This document shows positions 8,932-17,661 of a stretch of 64,000 bases of DNA, piece after piece. A program made the position numbers and the translations under genes. Origin of the DNA: Bryobacteraceae bacterium (GTDB lineage: Bacteria > Acidobacteriota > Terriglobia > Bryobacterales > Bryobacteraceae). Each line of letters opens with the position of its first letter. The first letter of the stretch is position 1. The stretch is taken from assembly GCA_023384675.1 (NCBI GenBank), contig JAHDVK010000002.1, positions 62,001 through 126,000 of the forward strand, read 5' to 3'. Below the pieces are notes generated by a model that saw nothing but the letters and a program-made list of their open reading frames with translations, searched no databases and was not told where the DNA came from.

Positions 8932-11334
8932 ATGCGGGCAAGATGGCCATTTATCCAGCCTTTCCTTCGGCTACGGGTAGCGGCTCTGGCGATTTTGATG
9001 GTGCCGCCGTTGTCCGCACACGTCACATTTGTCGGGGATTCCATGCAGTTCCTGGAGGCGAGTTACCGCCCGGGGCTCGAGTTGAGCGTGGAAATCAAGC
9101 TGCGCTATGTCACGTGGCCGGAGGCGGATGGCCGGGTGGCTCGTCTGACGCCCATAGACAGCGGCATCACATTCCACTCGCCGGTAGTCGTGTTGAGCCC
9201 GGAAAATCCTTTCGGTTCAACGATTGCCCGGATCGCCGTGCATGCGGGCGTGACCGCATTTGCCCGCGATTACCGTTATTCGGTTTCCGACGATGTCGGG
9301 CCGGCGGAGTGGGGCACGGTTCGAGTCCGCGTCATTGATGGCGAGCCGGGATACTGGTTCGAGACGCAACCGGTGACCTTCCATGTGCCGCCTGGAGAGA
9401 ACGATGAGAACTACCGTACCAGGGCGCGTTACTACGCAAGCGGGATTAGCGTCGGCATCCGGCGCGGCTGGGAGAGTCATAACCTGAGACCGCCGTGGCT
9501 GAAGGACACTTACGGCACGGCGGCGGCGAATGCGTGGGGCGTTCTCGAAATGACGCTAGATGCGAGCAAGATCAGCGCAGGGAGCGTACACGATGAAGAA
9601 GTGCTGGTCCGGATCCTGTTCGGTGATATCGATGAACGGCTCCTCTATCTGCCGGTTCGGGTCTGGAAGACACATCCGCCGCCGGTGGTGAGTTTCGCGC
9701 CGCGGGTGCTGGAATTCGCTCCGTCCGCCAATGGAGCGGGGCCACCGCCGCAGATGGTGAGTGTGATGCTCAAAGGGGGAGGCGCGGCGCCGTACGCGGT
9801 GCTGCCGCGATCGAGTACCGGCTTTCTGCAAACGCAATCGAGCGAAACAATGCTGCCGGCCAAGACGGTGGTGCGAGTCGAGGCGGAAAAACTCACGGGA
9901 CCTGTGATCACAGGCGCGCTGGACGTGTACGGAGGCGGCTTTCCACGCCCGGTAGCGGAGATTCCGGTCGTCTTCAGGCCATTGCCGGGCTCGGTGCAGG
10001 TGATTCCCCACATCGCCGACGGAGGGGATTTCGTCACCCTGATCACACTGGTCAACCCCCATGGAACCGCGGAGACCGTACACCTCCATGCCAAGAAAGG
10101 GGATGGGGCCGAATGGAAGCTGGATTTCCGCGGCCGCGCGCCGGGAACCGCGATCGAGATTCCTGCGCGCGGCGCGGTGACACTGGAGACGCTGGGCCTG
10201 CCGGTGGATGCGGAGAGCGGTTGGACGCGACTGGTTTCGGCGCGGCCGGTGACGGGCAGTGTTATCTTCCGCAGGAGACTGGGGCCGGATATTCAGGAAT
10301 CGGCCGTGCCGCTGCGCCGCAACACGCCGCGGCGCTTCATACTGCCCTTCGATGAAACCGGCGGGAGGCAGACCGGGTTGGCGATCGCCAACGTGCATGA
10401 AACCGAGCCAGCCGGTGTCGAGATCCTGGCCGTCGATGGCGGAGATCGCCCGCTGTACGCCGGAGTGCTGCCCTCGCTGCCGGCGGGCGGACATCAGGCC
10501 TTCCTGCTGGCGGAACAGATTCCGGCACTCAAGCACCGGCGCGGAACCATCGAGATCATCGCGGGCGGCGGAGCGCTGGCGACCGTGCCGCTTCATGTTT
10601 CGCCCGAAGGCGTGCTTTCCAGCCTGGAAGGACACGCTCTCTACGAAGCCGCCGCCGCGGGCCCGGAGGTCTATCTGCTGCCGCACATCGCCGCCGGGGG
10701 CGGATTCAGGACGACCATCAGCCTGACCAATCTCGAAGCCCAATTGGCCAGCGTCCGCCTCTTCGGGCGCGCCGCCGGCGCCGGGGGAGCGACCTCGGAA
10801 TGGGCCCCGGTCTTCGCGCCCGGCGAGTTGAAGATCAACGGCGGGGCGACCGTCGAACTCACCATCGAGAATACCGCCGCGGCGCCAATTTCCGGCATGG
10901 TGCGGGTCCAGTCCACGCGGAAGTTGGGGGGCATGGTTCGATTCCAGAGGCAGTTGCCGGGGCAGTTAACGCAAGCCGCCTCGGTGCCGCTGATGAAGCC
11001 GCAGTCCGCCTGGCTGGTTCCCTTTGACAATAGTGCCGGCGTTCTCACGGCGATCGCCCTGGCCAATGCGCACGAGTCGCAACCGGCCGGCCTCACGCTG
11101 ACCGCGCGGGGGGGATCGGGCGAGGTGCTCGGCACGGCCTCCGTTGTCCTGCCGGCCTCCGGTCACCGTGCGATGGCGCTTCCGGAGTTGCTGCCCGCCA
11201 GCGCAGGCCGCGCGGGCGTCCTGGAGATTCAGTCTGCCGGGGGCGCCGCCGGCGCAATCGCATTGCGATTCCTGTCCGGGGGTGAGTTCACCTCCGTCCA
11301 GGTGACTCCACATTCCGCCCTGGGTACGCCATGA
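8932..11334 (+). CDS. Secreted protein with two tandem ~200-residue repeat domains
   Basis: An 800-residue exported protein. ATG 8932 is preferred because it gives a clean signal peptide (RVAALAILMVPPLSA); a GTG at 8884 is possible. The N-terminal third is beta-rich (Calx-beta-like in feel). The C-terminal half holds two homologous domains: about residues 363-570 (VIPHIADGGDFVTLITLVNP) and 575-800 (LLPHIAAGGGFRTTISLTNL). Each contains the paired signatures [IV]-A-[NL]-A-[NH]-[VA]-H-E-[TS]-[EQ]-P-A-G and P-A-[GS]-G-H-[QR]-A. This PHxAxGGGxxT domain occurs in many large acidobacterial surface proteins; its role is unknown, with adhesion or matrix binding as a guess. Confidence 0.65.
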   Translation: MRARWPFIQPFLRLRVAALAILMVPPLSAHVTFVGDSMQFLEASYRPGLELSVEIKLRYVTWPEADGRVARLTPIDSGITFHSPVVVLSPENPFGSTIARIAVHAGVTAFARDYRYSVSDDVGPAEWGTVRVRVIDGEPGYWFETQPVTFHVPPGENDENYRTRARYYASGISVGIRRGWESHNLRPPWLKDTYGTAAANAWGVLEMTLDASKISAGSVHDEEVLVRILFGDIDERLLYLPVRVWKTHPPPVVSFAPRVLEFAPSANGAGPPPQMVSVMLKGGGAAPYAVLPRSSTGFLQTQSSETMLPAKTVVRVEAEKLTGPVITGALDVYGGGFPRPVAEIPVVFRPLPGSVQVIPHIADGGDFVTLITLVNPHGTAETVHLHAKKGDGAEWKLDFRGRAPGTAIEIPARGAVTLETLGLPVDAESGWTRLVSARPVTGSVIFRRRLGPDIQESAVPLRRNTPRRFILPFDETGGRQTGLAIANVHETEPAGVEILAVDGGDRPLYAGVLPSLPAGGHQAFLLAEQIPALKHRRGTIEIIAGGGALATVPLHVSPEGVLSSLEGHALYEAAAAGPEVYLLPHIAAGGGFRTTISLTNLEAQLASVRLFGRAAGAGGATSEWAPVFAPGELKINGGATVELTIENTAAAPISGMVRVQSTRKLGGMVRFQRQLPGQLTQAASVPLMKPQSAWLVPFDNSAGVLTAIALANAHESQPAGLTLTARGGSGEVLGTASVVLPASGHRAMALPELLPASAGRAGVLEIQSAGGAAGAIALRFLSGGEFTSVQVTPHSALGTP

Positions 11335-11464
11335 TTTGGCGAAGGGGTGGACGGTCGGCCGATGCGGTCGGATGCGCATCCGGGATTCCACCCGCACGGC
11401 CACTGCCCAAGGAGTAAAGTGATTGAGTGCACTGTTCCTCGAAATCCACTGTTGGAACAACCGT

Positions 11465-14086
11465 ATGAAATCCATGACATTCGTCTTCCTGCTGCTGAGT
11501 GGAGCGGCAGCGGCGGACACCGGTGCGCGTCCCCCGATGCAGGCGGTCGCGAGTGACTCGACAGAAGCCCGCTGGGCGGCCAAGAAGGTCCACTCGGCAC
11601 GTTCGATCGACGCCGGGCGCAAGGACTTGTGGACGCTGTCCGGCAGCGGCGAGATGTCGTTTCCAACGGAAGCAGGTGACCCGGGTGTGCGCGTCGACGT
11701 CGCGCTTTCTGGGCAGCAGGGCCTTCCGGTCGCAACCGCCCGGCGAGCGATTCCGAATGAAGACTGGCGCGAGTACAACCGGCTTTCGTTCTGGATTCGA
11801 ACGGACCTGGCCGGATTCCCGATCCTCACGCTGTTTGTGACGATTCGCGATGCCGGGATCGAGTCCGCCGCCGCGGTCCACGCACGCGAGTCGACTTTGT
11901 ACGTCAGCGCTCCGCCCGGGAAGTGGACCCTGGTGCAATGGGAGATTCCGCACGTCCGCCGCGACCGTGTCGTTTCCATTGACTTCCGCCCGTGGGTGAA
12001 CAAGATCCTCGCCGAGCCCTGGGATAGAGTGGCCTTTCAAGTCCGCTCGATCCGCCTTGAGCGAGTGGACCCCGACCACTACGAGGGCTGGAATCTATCA
12101 CCCGCGGCAATCGCCTATAGTCACACCGGATATCTTTCCAACGCGCGGAAGGCCGCCGTCGCACCCGCGGCGGGCCCCGCTGAGTTTCAGATAGTCCGCG
12201 TGCCTGGTGACGATATCGCGCTGAGCAAGCGGGCAACCCCCATCCGCACGAGAATCGGCGGGTTTCGGGTATTCGACTTCTCTGAACTAAGTTCGCCGGG
12301 AACCTACGTCATCCGCAGCGGTGAGTTGCGGACGCGCCCCTTCCATATCGGGGCCGGCGTCTGGCTTCCGGCAATCGCCAAGACACTCAACTTCTTCTAT
12401 GGCGAGCGCTGCGGCATCGAGGTGCCCGGAGTTCACGAAGCGTGTCACCGCGATTGGCGCGCGCGCGAAGGCGAGCGGTCCATCGTGATGAACGGCGGCT
12501 GGCATGATGCCGGCGATCTGTCGCAAGGTCTCGTCAACACGGGCGAGGCGACGCACGCCATGTTCGCCCTAGCCGGCGAGCTCCGGAAAACCGGACGCAG
12601 TCCCGAACTTCTAAGGCTGCTGGAGCAGGAGGCGAAGTGGGGGCTCGACTGGATTCACAAGGTCCGGTTCCCGGGCGGGTTCCGAATCGGGTTTGCGAGC
12701 ATGAATATCTGGACGAATGGCATCATCGGTGACGCCGACGACCGCACAGCCGTCGCCCTCAACAACCCGAATGTCAATTACCTCGCCGCCGCGGCGGGCG
12801 CAGCCGCTTATAACTACCTGAAGGACGCCGAACCCCTGCTGGCAAAGAAAAGCCTTGCGATCGCCGAGGAGGACTGGAAGCATGCCATCACCGGCGTCGA
12901 GGCCCCGGAGACTCGCAGCACGCCGGCGTTTGCCGCCACCGAAATGGAGCTCGCCTCCGTTGGGATCATCGCCTCCCTTGAGTTGTACAGGGCGACAGGA
13001 AAAATCGATTACTCGCGCAAGGCCAGGGAACTCAGCACGATCGTCACCGGCTCCCAGCAAAGGCGCTACATCGGCACGCAGTTCCCATTGGCCGGCTTCT
13101 TTTACACCGGTCCTGACAGGCGGAAACTCTTCCACCAGTTCCATCGCGGGAACGATCAGGCGCCAGTCGTCGCGATGACGATGCTCTGCAACGCTCTGCC
13201 GGACGATCCTGAGTGGATGAATTGGTACGCCACCGCGACACTCTATGCTGAGTACCAGAAGCGAGCCGTTTCTGCGACCGAACCCTACCAGGTGCTGCCC
13301 GCTTACCTGTACCGCGAAGCGGACTGGCAGACAATCGAGGAAGGTGACCGGTATGGGTCCAACCGGGAGTCGTACCGCAAGCAGGTGCTTTCAGGCATGC
13401 CGGTCGGCGACGGCCACTATCTGCGCGCCTTCCCCGTCTGGTTCACGCGCCGGGGCAACTATGGCGTTTTACTCTCTCAGGCGAAGGGGCTCTCGGCCGC
13501 CTCCCGGCTCCGGAACGACCAAAGCGGTATCGATCTCGCCGAACGGCAACTGCAGTGGGTGGCCGGGCTGAATCCGTTTGCTCAGAGCACGATGTGGGGA
13601 GAAGGCTACGATTTTGCTCCGCAGTATTCGGTCTCGGTCGGCGACTTGGTTGGATCGCTTCCGGTCGGCATGATGACGTTCGAGGATCGGGACGCGCCCT
13701 ACTGGCCCGCCACCAACGCCTACGTTTTCAAAGAAGTTTGGGTCCATCCGTCCGCGCGCTGGCTGGCCGTTGTCGCGGATCTTGTCGCGGCTCAGCGCGC
13801 GCCGGCGCTTCACTATACCGTGACTGCGGAGACCCGCAACGACGCTGTCCTGATTTCGGTGACCGCCCGCGGCAGCGGACGTCACACCTTCGAACTCCGG
13901 ACGCACAACCTCCAAGCGGAGGGCAGCGCGACCGAGGCCGTGTTGCAGCCGGGAGTACCAGCGACCCTCACGTGGAAAGCTCGCGTGCAGTCGCCGGATG
14001 AACCCTGGGTGGCGGCGGTCATTGCGGATCGGGATGCGAGCGGAATCCGCGACGTGGCGGGGTTCACCAAACAACCGGATAAATGA
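11465..14086 (+). CDS. Glycoside hydrolase family 9 endoglucanase-like protein
   Basis: An 873-residue secreted enzyme with signal peptide MKSMTFVFLLLSGAAAA. An alternative TTG start at 11423 has AAGGAG 8 bases upstream and would lengthen the n-region. Residues about 20-220 look like a galactose-binding-type carbohydrate-binding domain. Then comes the CelD-type Ig-like domain (AYSHTGYLSN to TRPFHIG), followed by the (alpha/alpha)6 GH9 domain. The catalytic-base motif is GGWHDAGD near residue 346. The C-terminal NAYVFKEVW, near residue 755, offers the Glu acid. GH9 enzymes cleave beta-1,4-glucans such as cellulose. A short beta-sandwich (about 780-870) ends the protein. Substrate is inferred from family only. 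Confidence 0.85.
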   Translation: MKSMTFVFLLLSGAAAADTGARPPMQAVASDSTEARWAAKKVHSARSIDAGRKDLWTLSGSGEMSFPTEAGDPGVRVDVALSGQQGLPVATARRAIPNEDWREYNRLSFWIRTDLAGFPILTLFVTIRDAGIESAAAVHARESTLYVSAPPGKWTLVQWEIPHVRRDRVVSIDFRPWVNKILAEPWDRVAFQVRSIRLERVDPDHYEGWNLSPAAIAYSHTGYLSNARKAAVAPAAGPAEFQIVRVPGDDIALSKRATPIRTRIGGFRVFDFSELSSPGTYVIRSGELRTRPFHIGAGVWLPAIAKTLNFFYGERCGIEVPGVHEACHRDWRAREGERSIVMNGGWHDAGDLSQGLVNTGEATHAMFALAGELRKTGRSPELLRLLEQEAKWGLDWIHKVRFPGGFRIGFASMNIWTNGIIGDADDRTAVALNNPNVNYLAAAAGAAAYNYLKDAEPLLAKKSLAIAEEDWKHAITGVEAPETRSTPAFAATEMELASVGIIASLELYRATGKIDYSRKARELSTIVTGSQQRRYIGTQFPLAGFFYTGPDRRKLFHQFHRGNDQAPVVAMTMLCNALPDDPEWMNWYATATLYAEYQKRAVSATEPYQVLPAYLYREADWQTIEEGDRYGSNRESYRKQVLSGMPVGDGHYLRAFPVWFTRRGNYGVLLSQAKGLSAASRLRNDQSGIDLAERQLQWVAGLNPFAQSTMWGEGYDFAPQYSVSVGDLVGSLPVGMMTFEDRDAPYWPATNAYVFKEVWVHPSARWLAVVADLVAAQRAPALHYTVTAETRNDAVLISVTARGSGRHTFELRTHNLQAEGSATEAVLQPGVPATLTWKARVQSPDEPWVAAVIADRDASGIRDVAGFTKQPDK

Positions 14087-14376
14087 AGGGCCGCTCCGGC
14101 AAGTGCGAATCGTACGCAGAACCTTCATGGAAGGGCAGTTGGGTTCCACCCCATACCCGCACGGACCCGTTGCAGCAGCTCGATCTGGCCGGAGATTCCG
14201 CCCACGCTATGCACCGGTATACAACGGGGCAGCCTGTCCCGGCTGGCGGCTGCGCCCTTCGCCGGGCCGGCGCCGCCCGCGCACGCGATTTCGCGCAAAC
14301 GCGACGACGTCACCGCAGCCGGACCCATCGGGCCCGGTTCAGCCTCTCCTTCGGGCTTCGCCCGTTACAGAGATCG
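14087..14376. other. Intergenic region including downstream part of a duplicated block
   Basis: No gene was seen. From 14270 onward the sequence is part of a block repeated at 15011-15526. The first 60 or so bases of that block are non-coding but almost perfectly conserved between copies. Confidence 0.45.
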
Positions 14377-14786
14377 CTACTTCTTGCTCAGGGTTCGGAC
14401 GTAGGCGATCAGGTCTGGGACCTGTTCAGCCGTAATCTCGGTCCGGTGCAAAGTTGTCGGAACGGCAGCCATGGGGCGCGGCATTTTCCGTTTGCCGTTC
14501 AGAATCACAGTCGTGAGATGAGCATCGGTCATCTTCGCGACGGCGGCGCTGTTCAGGCGAGGGATCCGCACCTTGTAGTGCCGGTCCATGAGCCGGTTGC
14601 CCTCACCGGCTGAGCCGTGGCAACTCGTGCAACTGTTCTCGTAGAGGGCTTTGCCTTCGCCCGAGGCATAGCCGGGGACGGCGAGAAGCGCGGAGACCGC
14701 GATCAATGTCAGTTGAACGAAAATCTTCAATAGAACTCTCCTTGCTGCCGCATGGAGAAGGCTCCATAGGCTATCGCAGGATAGCA
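14270..14786. repeat. Duplicated block A (cytochrome gene plus flanks)
   Basis: The approximately 517-bp block covers one cytochrome gene, its ribosome site and about 105 bases downstream of it. It is repeated in the same orientation at 15011-15526. About 60 downstream bases (from 14270) are essentially identical between copies, whereas the coding part has many silent and some amino-acid differences. The two blocks are separated by 224 bases. Confidence 0.8.
14377..14730 (-). CDS. Secreted monohaem c-type cytochrome, copy A
   Basis: A 117-residue protein. TTG at 14730 is chosen as start because AAGGAG sits 7 bases upstream and translation then opens directly with a signal peptide (LKIFVQLTLIAVSALLAVPGYA). 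The single haem site is CTSCH near residue 33, and a Met in the KRKMPRPM segment (about residue 80) is a likely axial ligand. Class I cytochrome c fold; it probably carries electrons in the periplasm. The paralogue at 15116-15469 has the same length and the same unusual TTG start. No dedicated partner enzyme is adjacent. Confidence 0.85.
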   Translation of the reverse strand: MKIFVQLTLIAVSALLAVPGYASGEGKALYENSCTSCHGSAGEGNRLMDRHYKVRIPRLNSAAVAKMTDAHLTTVILNGKRKMPRPMAAVPTTLHRTEITAEQVPDLIAYVRTLSKK

Positions 14787-14913
14787 TAATATTGACGCGA
14801 CGGGCGTCGGCAGTCTTGTCTCATGCAAGATGAGCCTGAAGCGAGGCATGGATTCTCACACAAGATGAGCCTGAAGGGGGTGGGAGTTGAGTTGCTGGGG
14901 ACTGATCAGCAGC

Positions 14914-14985
14914 ATGGACGATTCGAAGTGGTTGAGCCTGGACGAGATCCGGGCGTTCTTGGCGGGGGCGAACCGGTGGAGTCCG
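14914..14985 (+). other. Possible remnant of an integrase-type transposase N-terminus
   Basis: ATG 14914 opens a peptide MDDSKWLSLDEIRAFLAG, which resembles the first helix of a family of DDE integrase-type transposases. That family typically starts W-L-S-L-E-E-I-x-A-F-L-E. The similarity stops after about 24 residues, where the duplicated cytochrome flank begins. The fragment lies exactly between the two cytochrome blocks. Similarity is recalled, not searched, so this is tentative. Confidence 0.25.
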
Positions 14986-15010
14986 CCGCCCGGGGCCGGA
15001 CCGAGGCTGC

Positions 15011-15526
15011 GCCGCCCGCGCACGCGATTTCGCGCAAACGCGACGACGTCACCGCAGCCGGACCCATCGGGCGCGGTTCGGCCTCTCCTTCGGCCTTCAC
15101 TCGTTGCAGAGATCGTTACTTCTTGTTCAGGGTCCGGACGTAGACGATCAGGCCTGGAACCTGTTCAGCGGTGATCTTGGTCCGGTGCAGAGTTGTCGGG
15201 ATGGCAGCCATGGCGGGCGGCATTTTCCGCTTGCCGTTCAGAATCACATTCGTGAGATGAGCATCGGTCATTTTCTCGACGTCGGCGCTGTTCAGGCGGG
15301 GGATCCGCACCTTGTAAAACTGGTCCATGATCCGGTTGCCCTCACCGGCTGAGCCGTGGCAACTCGTGCAACTGTTCTCGTAGAGTTTTTCACTGTCGCT
15401 CGCGGCATAGCCGGGGACGGCGAGAAGCGCGGAAACCGCGAGCAAAGTCAGCGGAACGAAAATCTTCAATGGAACTCTCCTTGCTATCGCATGGAGAAAC
15501 GCTCCACGGGTCCTGCTAGGATAGCA
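15011..15526. repeat. Duplicated block B (cytochrome gene plus flanks)
   Basis: This is the second copy of the block at 14270-14786, in the same orientation. It includes the second cytochrome gene and the conserved downstream non-coding segment. The block end near AGGATAGCA is shared by both copies (ends at about 14786 and 15526). Confidence 0.8.
15116..15469 (-). CDS. Secreted monohaem c-type cytochrome, copy B
   Basis: A 117-residue paralogue of the cytochrome at 14377-14730. The start is TTG 15469, again with AAGGAG 7 bases upstream and an immediate signal peptide (LKIFVPLTLLAVSALLAVPGYA). The haem site is CTSCH; the putative Met ligand is in KRKMPPAM. Differences from copy A are concentrated at the mature N-terminus (ASDSEKLYEN versus SGEGKALYEN) and in scattered conservative changes, suggesting both copies are under selection. 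Probably a periplasmic electron carrier. Confidence 0.85.
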   Translation of the reverse strand: MKIFVPLTLLAVSALLAVPGYAASDSEKLYENSCTSCHGSAGEGNRIMDQFYKVRIPRLNSADVEKMTDAHLTNVILNGKRKMPPAMAAIPTTLHRTKITAEQVPGLIVYVRTLNKK

Positions 15527-15783
15527 CACCCTTGGGGCGGCGGTCGACGGCTGGCCCGTCCCACCGCGCCTCCTCTAAATCATTGCGAAACAACCAGTTG
15601 TTGAGAGCCGCCCACCCCGCGCCGCGCCGTCTCTCATCCTCCGCAGTCCCCCGCCTCCCTATTTCGAACAACATACGACTTCCCACGAAAGTACATCGGG
15701 ACGGACGGCCACATCCCTGCCGCCCAAACTCCCCTCCCCTTCCCCCTGAGAAAAATCTCCCCCGCCACGCACTATTACTTGTG
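15527..15783. other. Intergenic region upstream of the TPR/barrel gene
   Basis: About 257 bases. It contains the second copy of the 25-bp dispersed repeat (15606-15630). A long open frame on the plus strand runs through it but has a composition unlike protein, with no ribosome site, so the downstream gene is started at 15784. Any promoter for that gene should be here; none was identified. Confidence 0.4.
15606..15630. repeat. 25-bp dispersed repeat, copy 2
   Basis: This copy has one mismatch to the copy at 8568-8592 (CC for CT near the middle). It lies upstream of a plus-strand gene, like copy 1. Confidence 0.4.
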
Positions 15784-17661
15784 ATGGCCCGACTCCCGCT
15801 GCTGCTCTGTCTCGCCGCCGCGTTCGCCGCCGCGAGCGAACCCGATCCCGCCACGCGCGCTTACCAGGCCCTGCGCCAGAACGATTACCCCGCCGCCATC
15901 GCCGCCTTCCGCGAAGCCCTCGCTGCCGAGCCCGCCCACGCCGCCTGGCGCAAGGACCTCGCGTACACCCTGCTCCGCGCGGGCGAACGCGAACAGGCCC
16001 GCGATGAATTCGCCCTCGTCCTCGAAGCCACCCCCGGCGACCACCACACCGCCCTCGAATACGCCTTCCTCTGTTTCGAAACCCGGCGCGAAGCCGATGC
16101 CCGCCGCACCTTCCTCCGCCTCTCCACCGCCAGCGAAGACGCCGGCATCCGCCGCACCGCCGCCGCCGCCTTCGAGAACATCGACCGCCCCCTGCGCGAA
16201 GGCATCCGCCGCTGGCAGGCCAACATCGCCGCCGACCCCCACCAGTGGTCCTCCCACGAAGAGCTCGCCCGGCTCGCCGAGCAGCGCGACGAACTCGCCC
16301 TCGCCGCCACCCACTACCGCGAAGCCTGGCGCCTGCGCCGCGATAACCGCAAGCTGATGCTCGATCTGGCGCGCGTGCTCCAACTCCAGAGCCACGCCCG
16401 CGAGGCCACCGCGCTGCTCATCGCCGCCTCGCGTTCCGCCGAACCGCGCGTCGCCGAAACCGCCCGCGAACTCCTCCCCGCGCGCTACCCCTACGCCTAT
16501 GAGTTCGAGGAAGCCCTCGACCTCGACCCCGCGAATACCGCCCTGCGCAGCGAATATGCCTACCTGCTGCTCGCCCTCGGCCGCCGCGATGAGGCCGTGG
16601 CGCAACTCCGCCGCCTTCTGACCGCCGCCCCGAACGACGAAACCGCCCGCCGCCAGTTGGAACTGCTCACCACGGACCAGCCCGGCGCGCGCGTCATGGG
16701 GCAGCGCAGCCTCGAAAAGAGCTACCTGCCCGACGCCATCCGCTACTTCCGCATCGCCCACGAAGAGGACCCCGCCGATGCCGAAGCGATGCTGGGTCTG
16801 GGCCGCGCCTATAACCAGTCGGGCGACGACACCGAAGCGCTGGTCTGGCTCGACCGCGCCCGCCGCACCGGCAGCGGATTCGCCGCCCGCGAGGCCGCCC
16901 GCGATTACCGCCGGCTGCGCGGCTCGGCCGGCGGTTTCCAGCTCACCACCTGGACCCTGCCGTTCTACTCCTCGCGCTGGTCCAGCGGCCTGTTCTATGC
17001 CCAGACCAAAGGCGAATGGAAACTGCCGCGCACGCGCCTGCGGCCTTATGTTTCGGCGCGCCTGATCGCCGACACCCAGGGCGAAGGCGGCCGCACGGAG
17101 CAGAACCCGCTCCACCCCGCCTACTTGTCGGAAACCGCGGTGATTCTGGGACTCGGCCTCCGCGCGCCGCTGGGCCAGGGCTTCACGGCGTGGGGGGAAG
17201 CGGGCCAGGCGGTCAGCTATCTGGGACGCCGTCTCGATGGCGGCGCGGTGATGCCGGACTACCGCGGCGGCGTCGCGTTCCTGCGCGGCTGGGGGCCGGG
17301 CATCGGCGCTGGCCGCGCGGGCCGCTTCGTCGAGACCGGCTTCGATTCCGTCTGGCTTTCGCGATTCCACTCCAACGTGTTGACCTATGCCCAGACCCGC
17401 GCCGGCTATTCGCTCGCGGGCGAAAAGTGGCAGGTACAGCTGCTGTGGAACTTCAACGCCACCGCCGACACGCGCGGCCAGTATTGGGCCAATTTCCTCG
17501 AATCCGGCCCCGGCGCGCGCCTCCGCTTTCCCGGCCTGCCGCCAGGCATGATGCTGCGGGCCGACCTGCTGCGCGGCGTGATGCTCCGCAACCGATTCAA
17601 TCCGCTGGGACCGAACTTCTGGGACGTGCGCGCGGGCTTCTGGTATGCCTTCTCCCATTGA
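15784..17661 (+). CDS. TPR protein with C-terminal outer-membrane beta-barrel (NfrA/PgaA-like)
   Basis: A 625-residue exported protein. ATG 15784 gives the signal peptide MARLPLLLCLAAAFAAAS. Residues about 25-400 are a string of TPR helices (A-Y-Q-A-L-R-x-N-D-Y-x-A-A-I-A-A-F is repeat 1; the last has AMLGLGRAYNQSGDDTEAL). Residues about 410-625 are amphipathic beta-strands ending WDVRAGFWYAFSH, resembling the C-terminal barrel of NfrA/PelB/PgaA-type proteins. Such TPR-barrel proteins export exopolysaccharide or act as surface receptors. The following gene starts inside this one (17-base overlap), so the two products are translationally coupled. Confidence 0.65.
   Translation: MARLPLLLCLAAAFAAASEPDPATRAYQALRQNDYPAAIAAFREALAAEPAHAAWRKDLAYTLLRAGEREQARDEFALVLEATPGDHHTALEYAFLCFETRREADARRTFLRLSTASEDAGIRRTAAAAFENIDRPLREGIRRWQANIAADPHQWSSHEELARLAEQRDELALAATHYREAWRLRRDNRKLMLDLARVLQLQSHAREATALLIAASRSAEPRVAETARELLPARYPYAYEFEEALDLDPANTALRSEYAYLLLALGRRDEAVAQLRRLLTAAPNDETARRQLELLTTDQPGARVMGQRSLEKSYLPDAIRYFRIAHEEDPADAEAMLGLGRAYNQSGDDTEALVWLDRARRTGSGFAAREAARDYRRLRGSAGGFQLTTWTLPFYSSRWSSGLFYAQTKGEWKLPRTRLRPYVSARLIADTQGEGGRTEQNPLHPAYLSETAVILGLGLRAPLGQGFTAWGEAGQAVSYLGRRLDGGAVMPDYRGGVAFLRGWGPGIGAGRAGRFVETGFDSVWLSRFHSNVLTYAQTRAGYSLAGEKWQVQLLWNFNATADTRGQYWANFLESGPGARLRFPGLPPGMMLRADLLRGVMLRNRFNPLGPNFWDVRAGFWYAFSH

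Noticed and set aside
11369-11382. Palindrome CGGATGCGCATCCG as a terminator
   Set aside because: No loop and no T-run follows; a chance GC-rich palindrome is as likely.
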